From Blastomyces gilchristii SLH14081 (lineage: Eukaryota; Ascomycota; Eurotiomycetes; Onygenales; Ajellomycetaceae), in assembly GCF_000003855.2 (NCBI RefSeq), contig NW_003101681.1, positions 6,251,900-6,315,899 on the forward strand: a stretch of 64,000 bases of DNA, in the 5' to 3' direction. A program made the translations under genes and the position numbers. This document shows positions 1-10,759 of this stretch, one piece after another. Under the pieces are notes generated by a model, which worked only from the letters and a program-made list of their open reading frames with translations, had not been told where the DNA came from and ran no database searches. Position 1 is the stretch's first letter. Every line of letters starts with the position of its first letter.

Positions 1-2463
1 TTATTTTAATTCTGCAAATACCTGCATGATGTCTTGAGTGAGAATAAATAGTTCTGTTTTTCTGTCTTTCACACTTCTCTTTAACAGATCTGTAAGAGAG
101 GCAGTAATCTGTGAATATGTATAGATGAATCATCTGTAGAAATTTATAAATTCTAGAAATATCTGCATCTCACAGTATATTCACAGTGTCAGTCAGTTCT
201 TAATGACAGAGACTCAGCTTCTGTTCATTGAAATGTCATTTATCTTAATAATATAATCTAAGAAATCAATCTTCTGCATGTAGAATAAGCATTTTTCAGT
301 GTTTGTATAGAGTTAATACTGTCTTAAGCAACTCAATACTTCTTAAACATGAGTATCATGTTCTTTCTCTGATTTCAAGAAGTTTAGAATATTATCCAGG
401 TATACTATGCAGAAGATGTTGACAAGGCCTCACAGTGTCTCATTTATATAGATCTGAAAGATGACTGAAGTGTTACAAAGACTAAAAGATAAAACAAGAT
501 ATTCAAAATTGCTATATTTAGTATGAAAAGTCATTTTTTAAATATCATCTTCATTAACTCTGATTCTATAATAGATATTCTGTATATCAATCTTTGAGAA
601 CATCTTTGCTTCAGATAATCAATCAATCATCTCATCAATTAATAGTAATGAATAGTAATTCTTAACTGTCATCTTATTAAGATCTCTGTAGTCTATGTAT
701 AGATGTAGCCTACTATTCTTCTTAAGTACAAAGAGTATAGATGTCTCTGCTGAACTCTTTGATAAGTATATTCAGTTCTTTGATTGTGCTTCTTTAAGAT
801 ATTTATACAGAACATTCAATTCCTTTACAGATAAGTTGTAAAGAAGCCTGTACAGTACTGTTACACTGTCTTTAAAATAAATCTTATATTATATCTTAAT
901 ATTAGAAAACTTCACTGCTTCTCTTTCTAAAAAGACATTCTTATAATCTGTAAAGAGATGTTATGTATATTCATCTTCAATGATGAATACTGCTGCTAAT
1001 CTTGCAGTGAGAGTGATAGCTTCTTCATCTGTTTTCAAGTCTCAATCACCTACTACACAGTATATTGACTCTTTCTTTTTCTCAAGATTCTTCTGATAAA
1101 ACTCTTCAGATTTCTCTATCACTGTCTCTTCATCAGTGAGGCAGTATTGTCACATCTAAGTGACTCAGTCAATGAGAGAATTGTTTTCTCTCAATCACAG
1201 AAGATCTAGAATGATATTCTTATCTATGATGTTAACTATGTGAAGAAGCAGACTGCTCTTCTTGAAGATTTCTTCTGAGTCTGTGATCACACACTTTGCT
1301 TAAATTATGTCAAAATGATGACATTTTATTTCATCAGTAAATTTTGCATGATCTGATAGGTCTATCTTCTTTCAATTCTTTATTAAAGAAAAGAAATAGA
1401 ATATGAAGTTAGCATCTATCTCAGAGTTAAGTAGGCATCTCACTGATATCTTCTTATTCAGAGTATGCATTGTAATTGTAATATAAACTTGAAGACATGA
1501 GAATTATTAATTCTTTATTTCTTTCTCTTCTTTATCTTTCACAGATACATTTGTTAGAAGAGAAGTTGACTTTGAGAAGATATCTTCTCAGTTTCTTCTC
1601 TTCTTCAGCTTCTTGCAATCACTGATATAGTGATTATCAGCTCTGCAGTTGAAATAGAGATCTTTATCAAATCTTTTTTAACATTTCTTCACAGTGAGTG
1701 AAGAATTAGAATACTTGAAATTCTTCTTTACTTTCTCTGCACTGAAGCTGTCACAGCACTGTTTAGATTCTGTTATTAATTGCTTAGAAGAGATCTTGTT
1801 AATCTTTTTCTCAGAGAATTGATTATTCAAATAGATCTGAGAAGTCAGATTGATAAGCTCAGTGTGATTAATTAATGAACTCTGATATTATGATATTATT
1901 GTCTGCACCTTGTGAGTCAGCTTTGTAAGATAAAGCTGTGTTTTTAATTGATTCAAATCATCAGTCAATTCCTCTCAATATTTTTCAAATCTTGTGTTAA
2001 AATTGAAAGAATTCTCATTATCTTGTTAATATAATGAGTTGAATCACTGTGTTGCTGTAAAGCTGCAGTTGCAGCGATCTTTGATTTGATTCAGTAGAAA
2101 GTTCTTGAATTCTTCTCAAGTTATGATAGCATTGATACACTCAAGCTCTCTCTTCTTGATAGCTCAAGTAGTTGCAGAGATGCCTTCAAGAAGATTGACA
2201 GCATATATTACTCATATCTTATGAGTATTATACTAGCTCAGATTAAGGTGGAATTTTCATTCAAGAGTACAGATAAAGCTGTGAAATTCAGACAAGATAT
2301 TTCTCTTATATCTCAAAGAATCTCTGATCTTAATCTCTCTATCTTTATAATAGATGTAGGTGTGTAGAGGCTGCAGCAGTGGCAGAGTGATTGAAGAGCT
2401 CATATCAAAATATACAGTGAGTTCAGAAATCTCAAATTCCTGCTGAGATAGAGATGTACACAC
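1..2463 (-). pseudogene. gypsy element A gag-pol remnant (gag end, protease region, reverse transcriptase)
   Basis: Stop-riddled gag-pol on the minus strand. The gag part is about 2,463 down to 1,600. It includes a 68-residue open stretch at 2,257-2,463 and ends in a zinc knuckle whose residues read roughly C/F-N-C...H-Y-I-S-D-C. The pol part runs from about 1,560 to beyond the left edge; RT blocks are recognisable at 850-345. Most stops fit C-to-T or G-to-A changes. In the RT part I could read one frame for long distances, so the decay is by substitution rather than indels. Family placement (Ty3/gypsy, probably chromovirus-like) rests on RT motif order; no integrase or chromodomain is available here. 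Confidence 0.75.
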
Positions 2464-2501
2464 TTTAGAGAATGATGTAGAGTTTTCTCTAGAGAGTGAG
2501 A

Positions 2502-2516
2502 TCAGGTCAGTCTCAG
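2502..2516. repeat. LINE target-site duplication, left copy
   Basis: TCAGGTCAGTCTCAG directly precedes the (ATT)n tail of the LINE and recurs exactly at 10,114-10,128 (the next base, T, also matches). This 15-16 bp direct repeat brackets the LINE and is the main evidence for its ends. Confidence 0.75.
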
Positions 2517-2897
2517 TTATTATTATTATTATTATTCTTCAATTATAGATGTATACAGTCAGAGACTATGACATCTACCTGAGAATCTTTAGTTCTCAGG
2601 GTTTTTCCTATATCTATAGAGTCAACTATTATACACTTATCAATTTCAGATATACAAAATCAGAAAATTCCAGCCCAGAATACAAAAACTGTTTACAAAT
2701 TGCAGTATTTCAACACCTATTAATACTTTGAAACCATTTGAAAATATCATGACAAAGGAAAAGAGAACATAGTCTTAAAGATAGACACATTAAATAGATA
2801 GATAGAAAAGAACAGAAAGAAACAAGTACAGTAAAGAGAGACTATAACAAAATAAAATTATTAAAAGATAGTGTATAGCTGTTTTAACAGACTATAT

Positions 2898-5800
2898 CTA
2901 ATCAATTTCCATCTCTTCATATTCAGATACTTCTGAGTTGAGCCATTTTCTTGTAGCTGCTTGAGTTTCTGATAGAAAGTCTATTAAGTATTTAAGTCCT
3001 GTCTCAGTTGAGAATAAGAACCTCATATTTAATTGATTTAAATCATACTTCTTCTTTAATCTGACTCTGAGACTATTGTATAATGCACAATGTATTACAA
3101 TATGCTCAGAATTCTCATTTGTATTGCAGAATGAGCACTCTGTTGAATCAAATCTATCATCAAATCTTTGTATATAGGATTTGAAATAACCATGTTCTAG
3201 TTTTAGCTGAATTATGAATGAGAATATTTTCTTTTTGCATTTAATTGAACAAGATTTTCACTTTGATTTTATCTCAAATCTTGAATAATATATGCTCTTC
3301 TTTTGTTTCTGCCAGCTTTCATTTCACTTGTTTAAACAAGATTCTTTTATCTTTCTCTTTATGAAAGATCAGGACACTGTTTTTTGAATAGATCTGCTTA
3401 ATTCTGAACCCTTTTTTGCAGCTGAATCAGCCAATTCATTACCATGAATATTCATATGAGCAGGAACTCAATGCAGATGAATTATCAGTTTAGATGTTCT
3501 TCTCTTTTAAATTTTCAAAACAGAGTTTAAAATCAGATCAAGATTTATTTAATCATTATAAATCTGACTATTTCTAAGTCTTTTTAAAGCAGCTTGACTA
3601 TCAGAGAATATTCATGTCTCTTTCAAACTATTTCCTCTTTTATGAGATTTTATTTCAATGAGTTTGAAAGCTTTCACTATTACAAATAGTTCAGCATCAA
3701 AGACTTCAGATTCACAGTCTAAATTTCAGAAATCTGAGATAAAATTGATATTATCTTCAGTATAAGCAATGTCTGCATCTAATATATTCAAATTCTCATT
3801 TTTTGAGTCATCTGAGTAAATCAGAATAGAGTCTTTTATATTGATTGTAGAGATCTTCTTCAAATGCTGTTCATATTCTCTCTCTTTAGATAGTTCACTT
3901 ATTCATAAGTCTATGAGAGATTTCAGCTTTTCTCTTCAGAAAGATATCTTCTCATGATCAATTTTCTCAACATTTAATGAAGAAAATTGATTCTTAATAA
4001 GTGAACATAGTCTATACAGTTGAGAGAGCATTTTCTTTAAAGCATTATTCTCATTTCAATCAAGAAATCTATTTCAATTCAGTTCATTTCCTGAGTTAAC
4101 TGATGAAAATGAAGAAGAGACTCTTTCTCTGATTATATGATTTGAGCTCATCTTTATGACTCTCAGAGCATAGTTCATACAGGCCTTTTCAAATTGAATA
4201 GCAGGAGATGAAATTGAGGCTTCAATTTCCATTGCTTTAATAGAAGATGATTTGAATGCTCTCAGAATTCTTCTCAAAACTCTGTTTTATAGACTTTGAA
4301 ACAGTTTAGTGAAGTTATCTTGATTGTTTCATCAAACTTGAACTTCATAATCAGCTACTGAGATAATACAGGCTATGTATAACTATCTCATAGTCTGAAA
4401 AGATAGACCTCTCTCAGTATTTAATAGTCTGATTATACTATTCAGTAGTCTCTCTGCCTTGATAATTCTTTGTTGAATATGATATTTAAAATTCAACTTG
4501 GAGTTTAATCATACTCCTAGTCATTTGACATTCAAACTGGGTTTAATCTCTTTATTCAGAAGAGTTAGACTTAGTTCTTTCTCATTAAATCTGGAAAGAA
4601 AGTGAATTAACTCAGTTTTATTCATATCAAATTGAATTAGATTGATATCTACTCTAACAAAGATTTTCTTTACTGCTTTCTCAATCACTTCTAAATTCTC
4701 TTTGATTGTCTTTGAACTGTAGAGTAGACCAATATCATCTATATAACTTGAAGATCTCACTATTTTCATCTCTCTATTCTTGAATAAATATGCAGTGTAT
4801 ATTGCAAATAAAACAGATGAGATTGAAGATTCTTGTGATACTTCTATTTTTATCTCAGTTTTATCTTGTTTTCTTCCATCAAAGAATAGTTGTATAATTC
4901 TTTTAGATATGAAATAATCAACTCATTTTATTAGAGAAAGTGGCAGTTTTAACATCTTTAAAGTTTGAATCATCTTAGACTTTGAAACATGATCAAATGC
5001 ATCTTTTATGTCAATAAAAACTGCAGTTGAGACCAGGTCTTCATGCTTTGCTACTTGAATATCATGAATAACTGAGAGAACAGTGTCAATTGCAGAACAT
5101 TATTTTCTATCTCTCATTTATTCATTAAATAGAAGAGAATCACTAATAGAGCTTATAAAAGAGAATCTAGTAGCTATTATCTTTTCTAGAACTTTTTTCA
5201 AACAGTTCAAAAGAGATATTACTCTATATGACTTAGAAACTGAAGCTTTTCTATTAGGTTTTGTAAGAATTACTTCAGTAGCTTCTCTCCAGCATTCAGA
5301 ATGATAATCATTTCTTAAGAGATTGAAAAAGAGCTCAAAATATTCATTCTTCAAGTAGGAATATATCTTTTGAATAATTAAATGATTAATTGAATCAGGC
5401 TCTGTAGCAGTTTTAATTGAACTTGAGAATATTGCTGACTCTAGTTCATCACATGTAAGCTCAGGCTATTTCCAGTTATTTTCATCAATATATTCATGAA
5501 ATGACATATTCTTCTCTTCTAAATGTGATGAGTTTTGAAAGAGAATTCTTATAAAAGCTTGATATTTTTTCTCAAAAGAGTTTGCTGTATACAATTCATT
5601 CTGAAATTCATATTCTAAGGTTGAAAGCTTTGCTACACTTCTTGTTTTAGTATAGTTGAAGACTTTAAAGACTTCTTTTTCTTATGCTTCTTCAAGAAAT
5701 TTGTTTCAGCAATCTGTTTTGACTTTTTTAATATCTGAAAAATATTCATTTTGAATAGCTTTGAACTCTTCATCAGATATTAAGTTATTCTTTCACTCTC

Positions 5801-6842
5801 TCTTAGCAGTAACTAATTGCTTTCTTTTAGAAGTGATATTCTTATTTCATCAAGATTTGAAATACTCAGAAGACTTTTTCTTTGAAATATTTTCTTCAAT
5901 ACTTATTAGAAGAATAGATGTAATCAGCTTTGCTCTATTCTTAAGTATTTCATTTGAGATATCTTGACTTTGATTTCAATAAAGCTCACTCTGTCTTTCA
6001 GATTTCAGCTGTTTTACTCTTTCTTCAACTGCTTTTCAATCAGCTTTTTCAAAGTTATACTGATTAGAGAGAAGAGAATTTTCACTTCTTTATTTTTCAC
6101 TCAGTTTAATATCAAATTGAATGATCTCATGATCTCATTCTGAGGTTTCATTTGAATCAATAAACCAGTTTATAAGTCTTTTTTTAATTAGATTTTGTGA
6201 CATGAAAGTTAGATCTATAATAGATTTCTGTTTCATGTCTTTTCTAAAGAATGTTTGTTAATCAGACTTGTTAACTAAATCTATTGAATACTTAAAAGTT
6301 CATTCAACTAGTTTATCTGCTCTTACTGCTCTTGTGCACTCTGAGTTTCATCAGAGATGATGTGCATTGAAGTCTCCTGTAATTATAGAGTTTTTTAAGA
6401 GAGTTATATTCAAAAATCCTCTATCAATTGTTCAGGTATTATTGTTTTCTTTCAATGACTTTTCATTATAGATATTTATAAGTTGAATAGTATCAAACTC
6501 ATTCTCTTTATCTATAATATCACCCACTAGAATATCAGAGGCAGATATGATATCAAATCTCAAATTAAATTGATATCTTAATCTTTTTCTCTTATAGATT
6601 ACTACTCTTGATTTTATCTCAGATTTTTCAGGAAGAAAGCAGTAATAGCTTGAATGAGAAATGATATACTTTTGCTCAGTATCAAAGTTTGATTCTTGAA
6701 GAAGTACAAAGTTAACTTTTTATTCAAATACAATCTGAAGATAAGAATAAATGCAATTTGAGTTTCTATTCACATTATTTTGAATAAATGTGATTTTTGA
6801 ACAGTTTTTAAACTTTTTTTGTTGTTTTTGTTATATATTCAT
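2898..6842 (-). pseudogene. LINE ORF2 pseudogene: endonuclease, reverse transcriptase, RNase H
   Basis: A single frame of 1,315 codons can be followed from ATG at 6,842 to a stop at 2,898 with no frameshift, interrupted only by in-frame stops. The AP-type endonuclease shows GDFNAHH near 6,355-6,385. Reverse transcriptase shows the KPNRK...SYRVISLLNCLKKVLEK block near 5,200-5,290 and a YIDDI catalytic box near 4,735-4,755. RNase H follows, with DAEL...K and SDSQAALKRL near 3,690 and 3,580-3,610. The gene would have driven target-primed reverse transcription of the LINE RNA and, if the shared-tail idea is right, of the SINE RNA too. Confidence 0.85.
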
Positions 6843-6871
6843 ATTAAGAGAGAGTAGAGATAGAGTAGAAT

Positions 6872-8488
6872 CTAATCTCTATCATCAGATAGTAGATTAT
6901 AACTATTTTGAAAAGTAGAAATCTCAACTGCTTGCATTATATCTAGTTTATTATCAGAGTCATTTCTCAATTCTCTAATCTTAACAGAAGTTTGAGAATT
7001 CAAATTCTGTTTACACTTAGCTGAAGAGTTGAAGTTTGAAGATCTAGATAGTTGAGAATTTCTTCTTTTTAAGCTTACAGTTGTAGATTTACTAGCTTGA
7101 CTTTTCTCTTCAGTTTTAAATTTATTTTGAGCTTCATCTTTTCTCCAGTTCTTCTGAGTTCTTGAAGCAAATACACATTCTTTTGAGCTAGATGCATGTT
7201 TTTCTTTACAATTGAAGTACTTACACAGAGTATATTAACATATTTCATCTCTTTTTAAGCATGTTTCACATTTATACTCACTAGTTTTGTGATCTCTAGC
7301 ACAGAATGCACATTTTAAGTCTCTGAAATAAGAGATTGCAAAGTGTTCATATCTTTGACAGTTTGAACACTGTATTTGAGCTTTGAGATTCATTCTTGAG
7401 TCTTTGTATTCATGAACTCTTATTTTCAAATCTGCTACTCTTACTTCAGAGATTCTTGATTGTTCAAGTGTCTTTGCATACACTAGAACAGAGGCATTTC
7501 TTCTACTCTGTCTGAACTCAATTGAATTAAGTTATACAGGCTCTTTTCTCAGTTGAATAGAATTATACTCTTTCAATTTATTTTTGAGAAGTAGCATTTC
7601 TTCCTCACAGTCAAAGATTTCAACTGAAATATCATGAAGAATGAATTTATCTCACTTTTCATCTCTCTCAGATAGAATTATTGTGTTTAACAGAGATTTT
7701 ACTGCTGACTTTCAGAGATTCTCATTCTGAATAAGGAATTCTGCACTGAATTCAGACATTGTGATCAGAATGATGAAGTTTTTAAAGAAGAATGGCTCAA
7801 TTGAAGCTATAACTGATTTTTGAACTTCAATATTAGTTATTAACTGAGAAAAGAACTGCTGATTGATTTCATTTCTAATTCTGAAAATAAGGTTTGAGTT
7901 TAGCTTATTTCTCTGCAATATATCCTGATTTGAGACTTTGAGAATAAGTCTTCTATTTCTAGAGATTTGAAGATTTTTCTCTTTTTGTATTTTTTTCTTC
8001 ACTCTTCTATCAATAGAAGTATGAGCAGTATTCTTCTCAGTTTTCTCAGAATTTTGAGTAGGTTTTGAGATAGCAGATTTAGAGACAGCAGGTTTAGAGA
8101 CAGCAGATTCAGCTGCTTGAGCATATATTTTCTTCTGATTTAAAGAAGAAGAAGAAGAAGTAGAAAAGAAAGAAGAGTAAACTGAAGAGTCAGTGATTAT
8201 ATTAGGAATTTTCAAAGTTTTTTGAACTGTGTTTGAAATTCCAAGTTTGAACTTGATCACTTTCTGTAGTTATCTAGCCTGAGTATGAAGAATTAACAGA
8301 ACTTCTTCATTCATCTCACTCAGACACTGCTTTTCAAGAATTTTACTTGCTTTTTCAAGTTTCTGTATTTCAAGAACTTGTTGTTTCTCTACTTCTTCTT
8401 TCTTTCTTCTCTTCAGAATTTCAATCTCAGAAATAGCATTTGAGAAAGCATTCTTTTTCACATTAACTGAGTGTACTTTTGAACTCAT
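6872..8488 (-). pseudogene. LINE ORF1 pseudogene (gag-like RNA-binding protein with zinc knuckles)
   Basis: One continuous frame of 539 codons from ATG at 8,488 to a stop at 6,872, broken by only a few in-frame stops (for example near 8,270 and 7,235). The N-terminal part is Lys/Glu-rich and probably helical. A short Ala-Val-Ser-Lys-Pro tandem repeat lies near 8,050-8,120. Then come Cys/His knuckles at about 7,250-7,370 (C-S-N-C...H, C-A-F-C...H...C, C-E-T-C). ORF1 and ORF2 are separated by about 30 bases. Role by family knowledge: nucleic-acid-binding part of the LINE ribonucleoprotein. Confidence 0.8.
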
Positions 8489-8500
8489 TATTCTTACTCA

Positions 8501-8635
8501 ATGAAAAGTTGATCAGACTAATTCAATTGAGATATTTATTAAACTCTTTTGAATTGAAAAGTTGATCAGACTGTTTCAATTAAGAGGTTTCTAAGTCTGT
8601 TTTCAATTGAAAAGTTGGTCAGACTATTTCAAAAG
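8501..8635 (-). repeat. 53-bp tandem repeat (2.5 copies) in the LINE 5' UTR
   Basis: Units begin at 8,501, 8,554 and 8,607, exactly 53 bp apart; the third is partial. The shared core is TTGAAAAGTTGATCAGACT (one base differs in unit 3, GGTC). It sits directly upstream of the ORF1 start codon in the element's sense. Promoter-type subrepeats are known in the 5' UTRs of some LINEs; a promoter role here is inference. Confidence 0.75.
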
Positions 8636-9146
8636 AAGAATAACAGACTTTTGTGTATAAAACACCTGATTTTTTTCACACTAGTTCAGTAACTAGGTTA
8701 GATTTTTGAAGAGAATCTAATAAACTAAAATTGATTTTTAAGATAAATCAGTAAAATCTTTACAATCTCTTTCTTGAGATACAGTGAGGAAAAGTATGAT
8801 ATCAATTGATAATAAATCAGATAATATGACAGTTTTTGAGAGAAAAACTGACAAAAAATAAATCAATTTTTTGCAGAGAAATTGATTAAAACTATTCAAT
8901 TTTATTCTAAATTATTCAATTCTTCTCACACAACAAGTGTGCAACTCAAATCAGTTAATAAAGAGTGTAAAAAAGAATTAAGTATTAATGAAAGCACTTC
9001 AGTCACTGAAAAAGTAATTCTTACTTAAAAGAATATGAAATTATGATAGAAAATAACTCTGTTTTTAATTCTTTGTAAGAATATTGTGTAAAACCCAGAG
9101 AAAAACACCTTACTTTTTCAAGAGAAGTAAAAAACTATTTCTAAGA

Positions 9147-9148
<2 letters not shown>

Positions 9149-9188
<40 letters not shown>
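9149..9188. repeat. T40 homopolymer inside the LINE 5' UTR
   Basis: Forty uninterrupted T on the plus strand, which is A40 in LINE sense. It could be an internal A-tract of the 5' UTR or the poly(A) relic of another minus-strand insertion. I found no duplication flanking it. Confidence 0.8.
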
Positions 9189-9190
<2 letters not shown>

Positions 9191-9276
9191 ATTAACTGCT
9201 GCAGAAGAATGAGATAGAAACTGCTAAGATATGCACTACTATATATTCTCTATCAAGACTTTCCCTCTTCAGAGTC

Positions 9277-9290
9277 TTGATATTATAGAG
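9277..9290. repeat. SINE copy 1 target-site duplication, left
   Basis: TTGATATTATAGAG directly before the SINE head, repeated exactly at 9,672-9,685 after the (AAT)n tail. Confidence 0.9.
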
Positions 9291-9641
9291 CCCCGGTGGC
9301 TGAATGGTTAATGCGGCCACTCAGTAGCACCTTGGCGTGAGAAACCAAGGCGCGTGGGTTCGAAACCCGCAGGGGATACATTAAATCCGGAACTCAAGCA
9401 CCTCAGGTTTCTAATAAATACAGAGGTGTACAAATCGCTTCAATGAATTGCTCTATGTTCCTGGGCTGGGAAGTTATTATCACATGTATCTAATTGTCAC
9501 TCCTTTGTATTTTCCTATGTTCTTGTTATCTTGGCGTGGTCTCAACACCTGTATTTCCTCCTGTATAACCAACACTTGACCTGTATTTAACATCACGCAA
9601 GGACTCATCATAAGCTCCGCTTGCATATAAGTATAATTAAA

Positions 9642-9671
<30 letters not shown>
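9291..9671 (+). mobile_element. tRNA-derived SINE, copy 1, inserted in the LINE
   Basis: A 381-bp element with a class II tRNA-like head, a unique body and an (AAT)n tail, flanked by a perfect 14-bp duplication (9,277-9,290 and 9,672-9,685). The head carries an RNA polymerase III A box (TGGCTGAATGG, 9,297-9,307) and a B box (GTTCGAAAC, 9,358-9,366). It is not a working tRNA because there is no 3' acceptor strand pairing with GCCCCGG. It has no coding capacity, so it must be moved by another element's machinery. Unlike its surroundings it still has many CpG sites. Compared with copy 2, the head shows a few CpG and CpC transitions, as if lightly mutated. Confidence 0.88.
9297..9366 (+). promoter_or_regulatory. 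internal RNA polymerase III promoter (A and B boxes) of SINE copy 1
   Basis: A box TGGCTGAATGG at 9,297-9,307 and B box GTTCGAAAC at 9,358-9,366. Both fit the tRNA consensus (TRGYNNARNGG and GTTCRANNC). Their spacing is that of a tRNA with a long variable arm. Confidence 0.75.
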
Positions 9672-9672
<1 letters not shown>

Positions 9673-9685
9673 TGATATTATAGAG
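9672..9685. repeat. SINE copy 1 target-site duplication, right
   Basis: Exact second copy of TTGATATTATAGAG after the (AAT)n tail. Confidence 0.9.
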
Positions 9686-10113
9686 AATATAAGTCTGTTT
9701 CTATATGATAATGTAAATATTGCCAGCAGAATGTAGAGAAACTGATTATTTATATCTCAAAATAGAAGACTTTGTCAATGATTATATCAATATAGAGTTA
9801 ATTCTCAAATTCAATAGAAACCTAGTGTTGCTGTTCTCAATCCCTTGCAGAATCTATTGAATATTGAGGTATTAAAACTAGATTTAATATATCTCACTAT
9901 GCAGGGATCAAAGGCTCAGTCAGACCTTGAGATATACTGATTTTATAGTTGTCGTGTCTGCTGATTATGTATCAAGTACAGTTACTGAGGTATCTTTTTG
10001 TACTTTTCTGTCGGGGATGGGCCAGATTGAGAGGGGTGGTACGAGGGTGAGACTTGGCGTTGATGTCTAGATACACTGAAGACAGACCGCGGAGGTTGCA
10101 CTTCAGAAGTGGC

Positions 10114-10128
10114 TCAGGTCAGTCTCAG
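10114..10128. repeat. LINE target-site duplication, right copy
   Basis: Second exact copy of TCAGGTCAGTCTCAG, immediately beyond the inferred 5' end of the LINE. The sequence after it continues gypsy element A. Confidence 0.75.
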
Positions 10129-10136
10129 TATGAGTA

Positions 10137-10747
10137 TGTAAGATTATATCAGTCTGTTAGAGCTTGACTGATTCAAACTTATAATCAGATCAAGTGATTT
10201 GAATTGTAATGTAATAGAACTGAAGTGATGACTAGTCAGTAATATTATATAGAGATAGTTGTTTGAGAAGCTGTATAAGTAAGCTTGACTATCTTGCTTG
10301 AATAGTGAGCTTGTAGACTACAGAGTTATTATGAGAATATCACAGATATAGTACTTAGTATACTAAGAAGATTGTATGAGACATGCAGTAACTCTCATAT
10401 ATATTCCAGTAGAGAAAAAATGAATTACTGACTTCTTTGATGAGAAGTCAGCATCTAGCTATTCTATATAGACAATGAACAGATACTCTTCTCTCATTTC
10501 ATGAGTGAGAATAGCTGGAGTGATACCTCAGTGACGCCTCATTACTAAGAAAGAGTAATCTGCTGACCTTGTATAGAAGCAGAGTTCTCATATTCATTAA
10601 TCAGATCTTTCTATGATATATCTGAATGATGTCATAGAGTGATTGAAAACCGGTTCAGACAGCTGCGGAATGGATGAAATCATCCGCATGAAAGTGATGG
10701 GCCGTATGAAACCGCAGCAGGGCCTTGGCGCGGCCAGGGGCGTGACA
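10137..10747 (-). repeat. putative 5' LTR of gypsy element A
   Basis: About 611 bp. On the minus strand it begins TGTCACGCC (10,747 downward) and could end CTTACA at 10,137, giving TG...CA termini. The outer 100 bp (10,648-10,747) keeps many CpG sites, while the rest is AT-rich and RIP-like. The outer end is better supported than the inner end. The partner 3' LTR is not in the window, so the boundaries could not be confirmed by comparison. Confidence 0.45.
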
Positions 10748-10759
10748 CATTCAATAGAA

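Larger units (their letters stand above)
2517..10113 (-). mobile_element. full-length non-LTR retrotransposon (LINE, I/Tad1-like) with (TAA)n tail, RIP-inactivated
   Basis: Minus-strand element of about 7.2 kb once the nested SINE is removed. In sense order: a long 5' UTR (10,113-8,489) that starts with an unmutated GC-rich stretch and contains a 53-bp tandem repeat; ORF1 (8,488-6,872) with CCHC zinc knuckles; ORF2 (6,842-2,898) with AP-like endonuclease, reverse transcriptase and RNase H; a 3' UTR of about 380 bp; and a TAA-repeat tail at 2,517-2,536. ORF1 zinc knuckles plus EN-RT-RH order is the layout of I/Tad1-group fungal LINEs (family knowledge). Neither ORF contains an indel, yet both contain many stops, so it was silenced by point mutation. 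Confidence 0.85.
1..10747 (-). mobile_element. Ty3/gypsy LTR retrotransposon A, 5' part, RIP-degraded and interrupted by a LINE
   Basis: The element runs on the minus strand and leaves the window on the left. Its sequence occupies 1-2,516 and 10,129-10,747; the middle is a LINE insertion. Reading the minus strand through stop codons gives a CCHC-like zinc knuckle near 1,618-1,660 and a Ty3/gypsy reverse transcriptase between about 850 and 345, with a degraded VYLDDIL-type catalytic box near 380-400 (now VYLDNIL) followed by the usual 'FLDYII' and 'FLEFINFYR' blocks. The outer 5' end is placed at 10,747 because the minus strand there reads TGTCACGCC, a common fungal LTR start. RNase H, integrase and the 3' LTR lie outside the window. 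The copy cannot be active: many stop codons. Confidence 0.8.

Noticed and set aside
9290..9375. True tRNA gene at the SINE head
   Set aside because: The A and B boxes and a tRNA-like layout are present, but the 3' acceptor strand is missing and the sequence continues into a repeated body with a TAA tail and target-site duplications.
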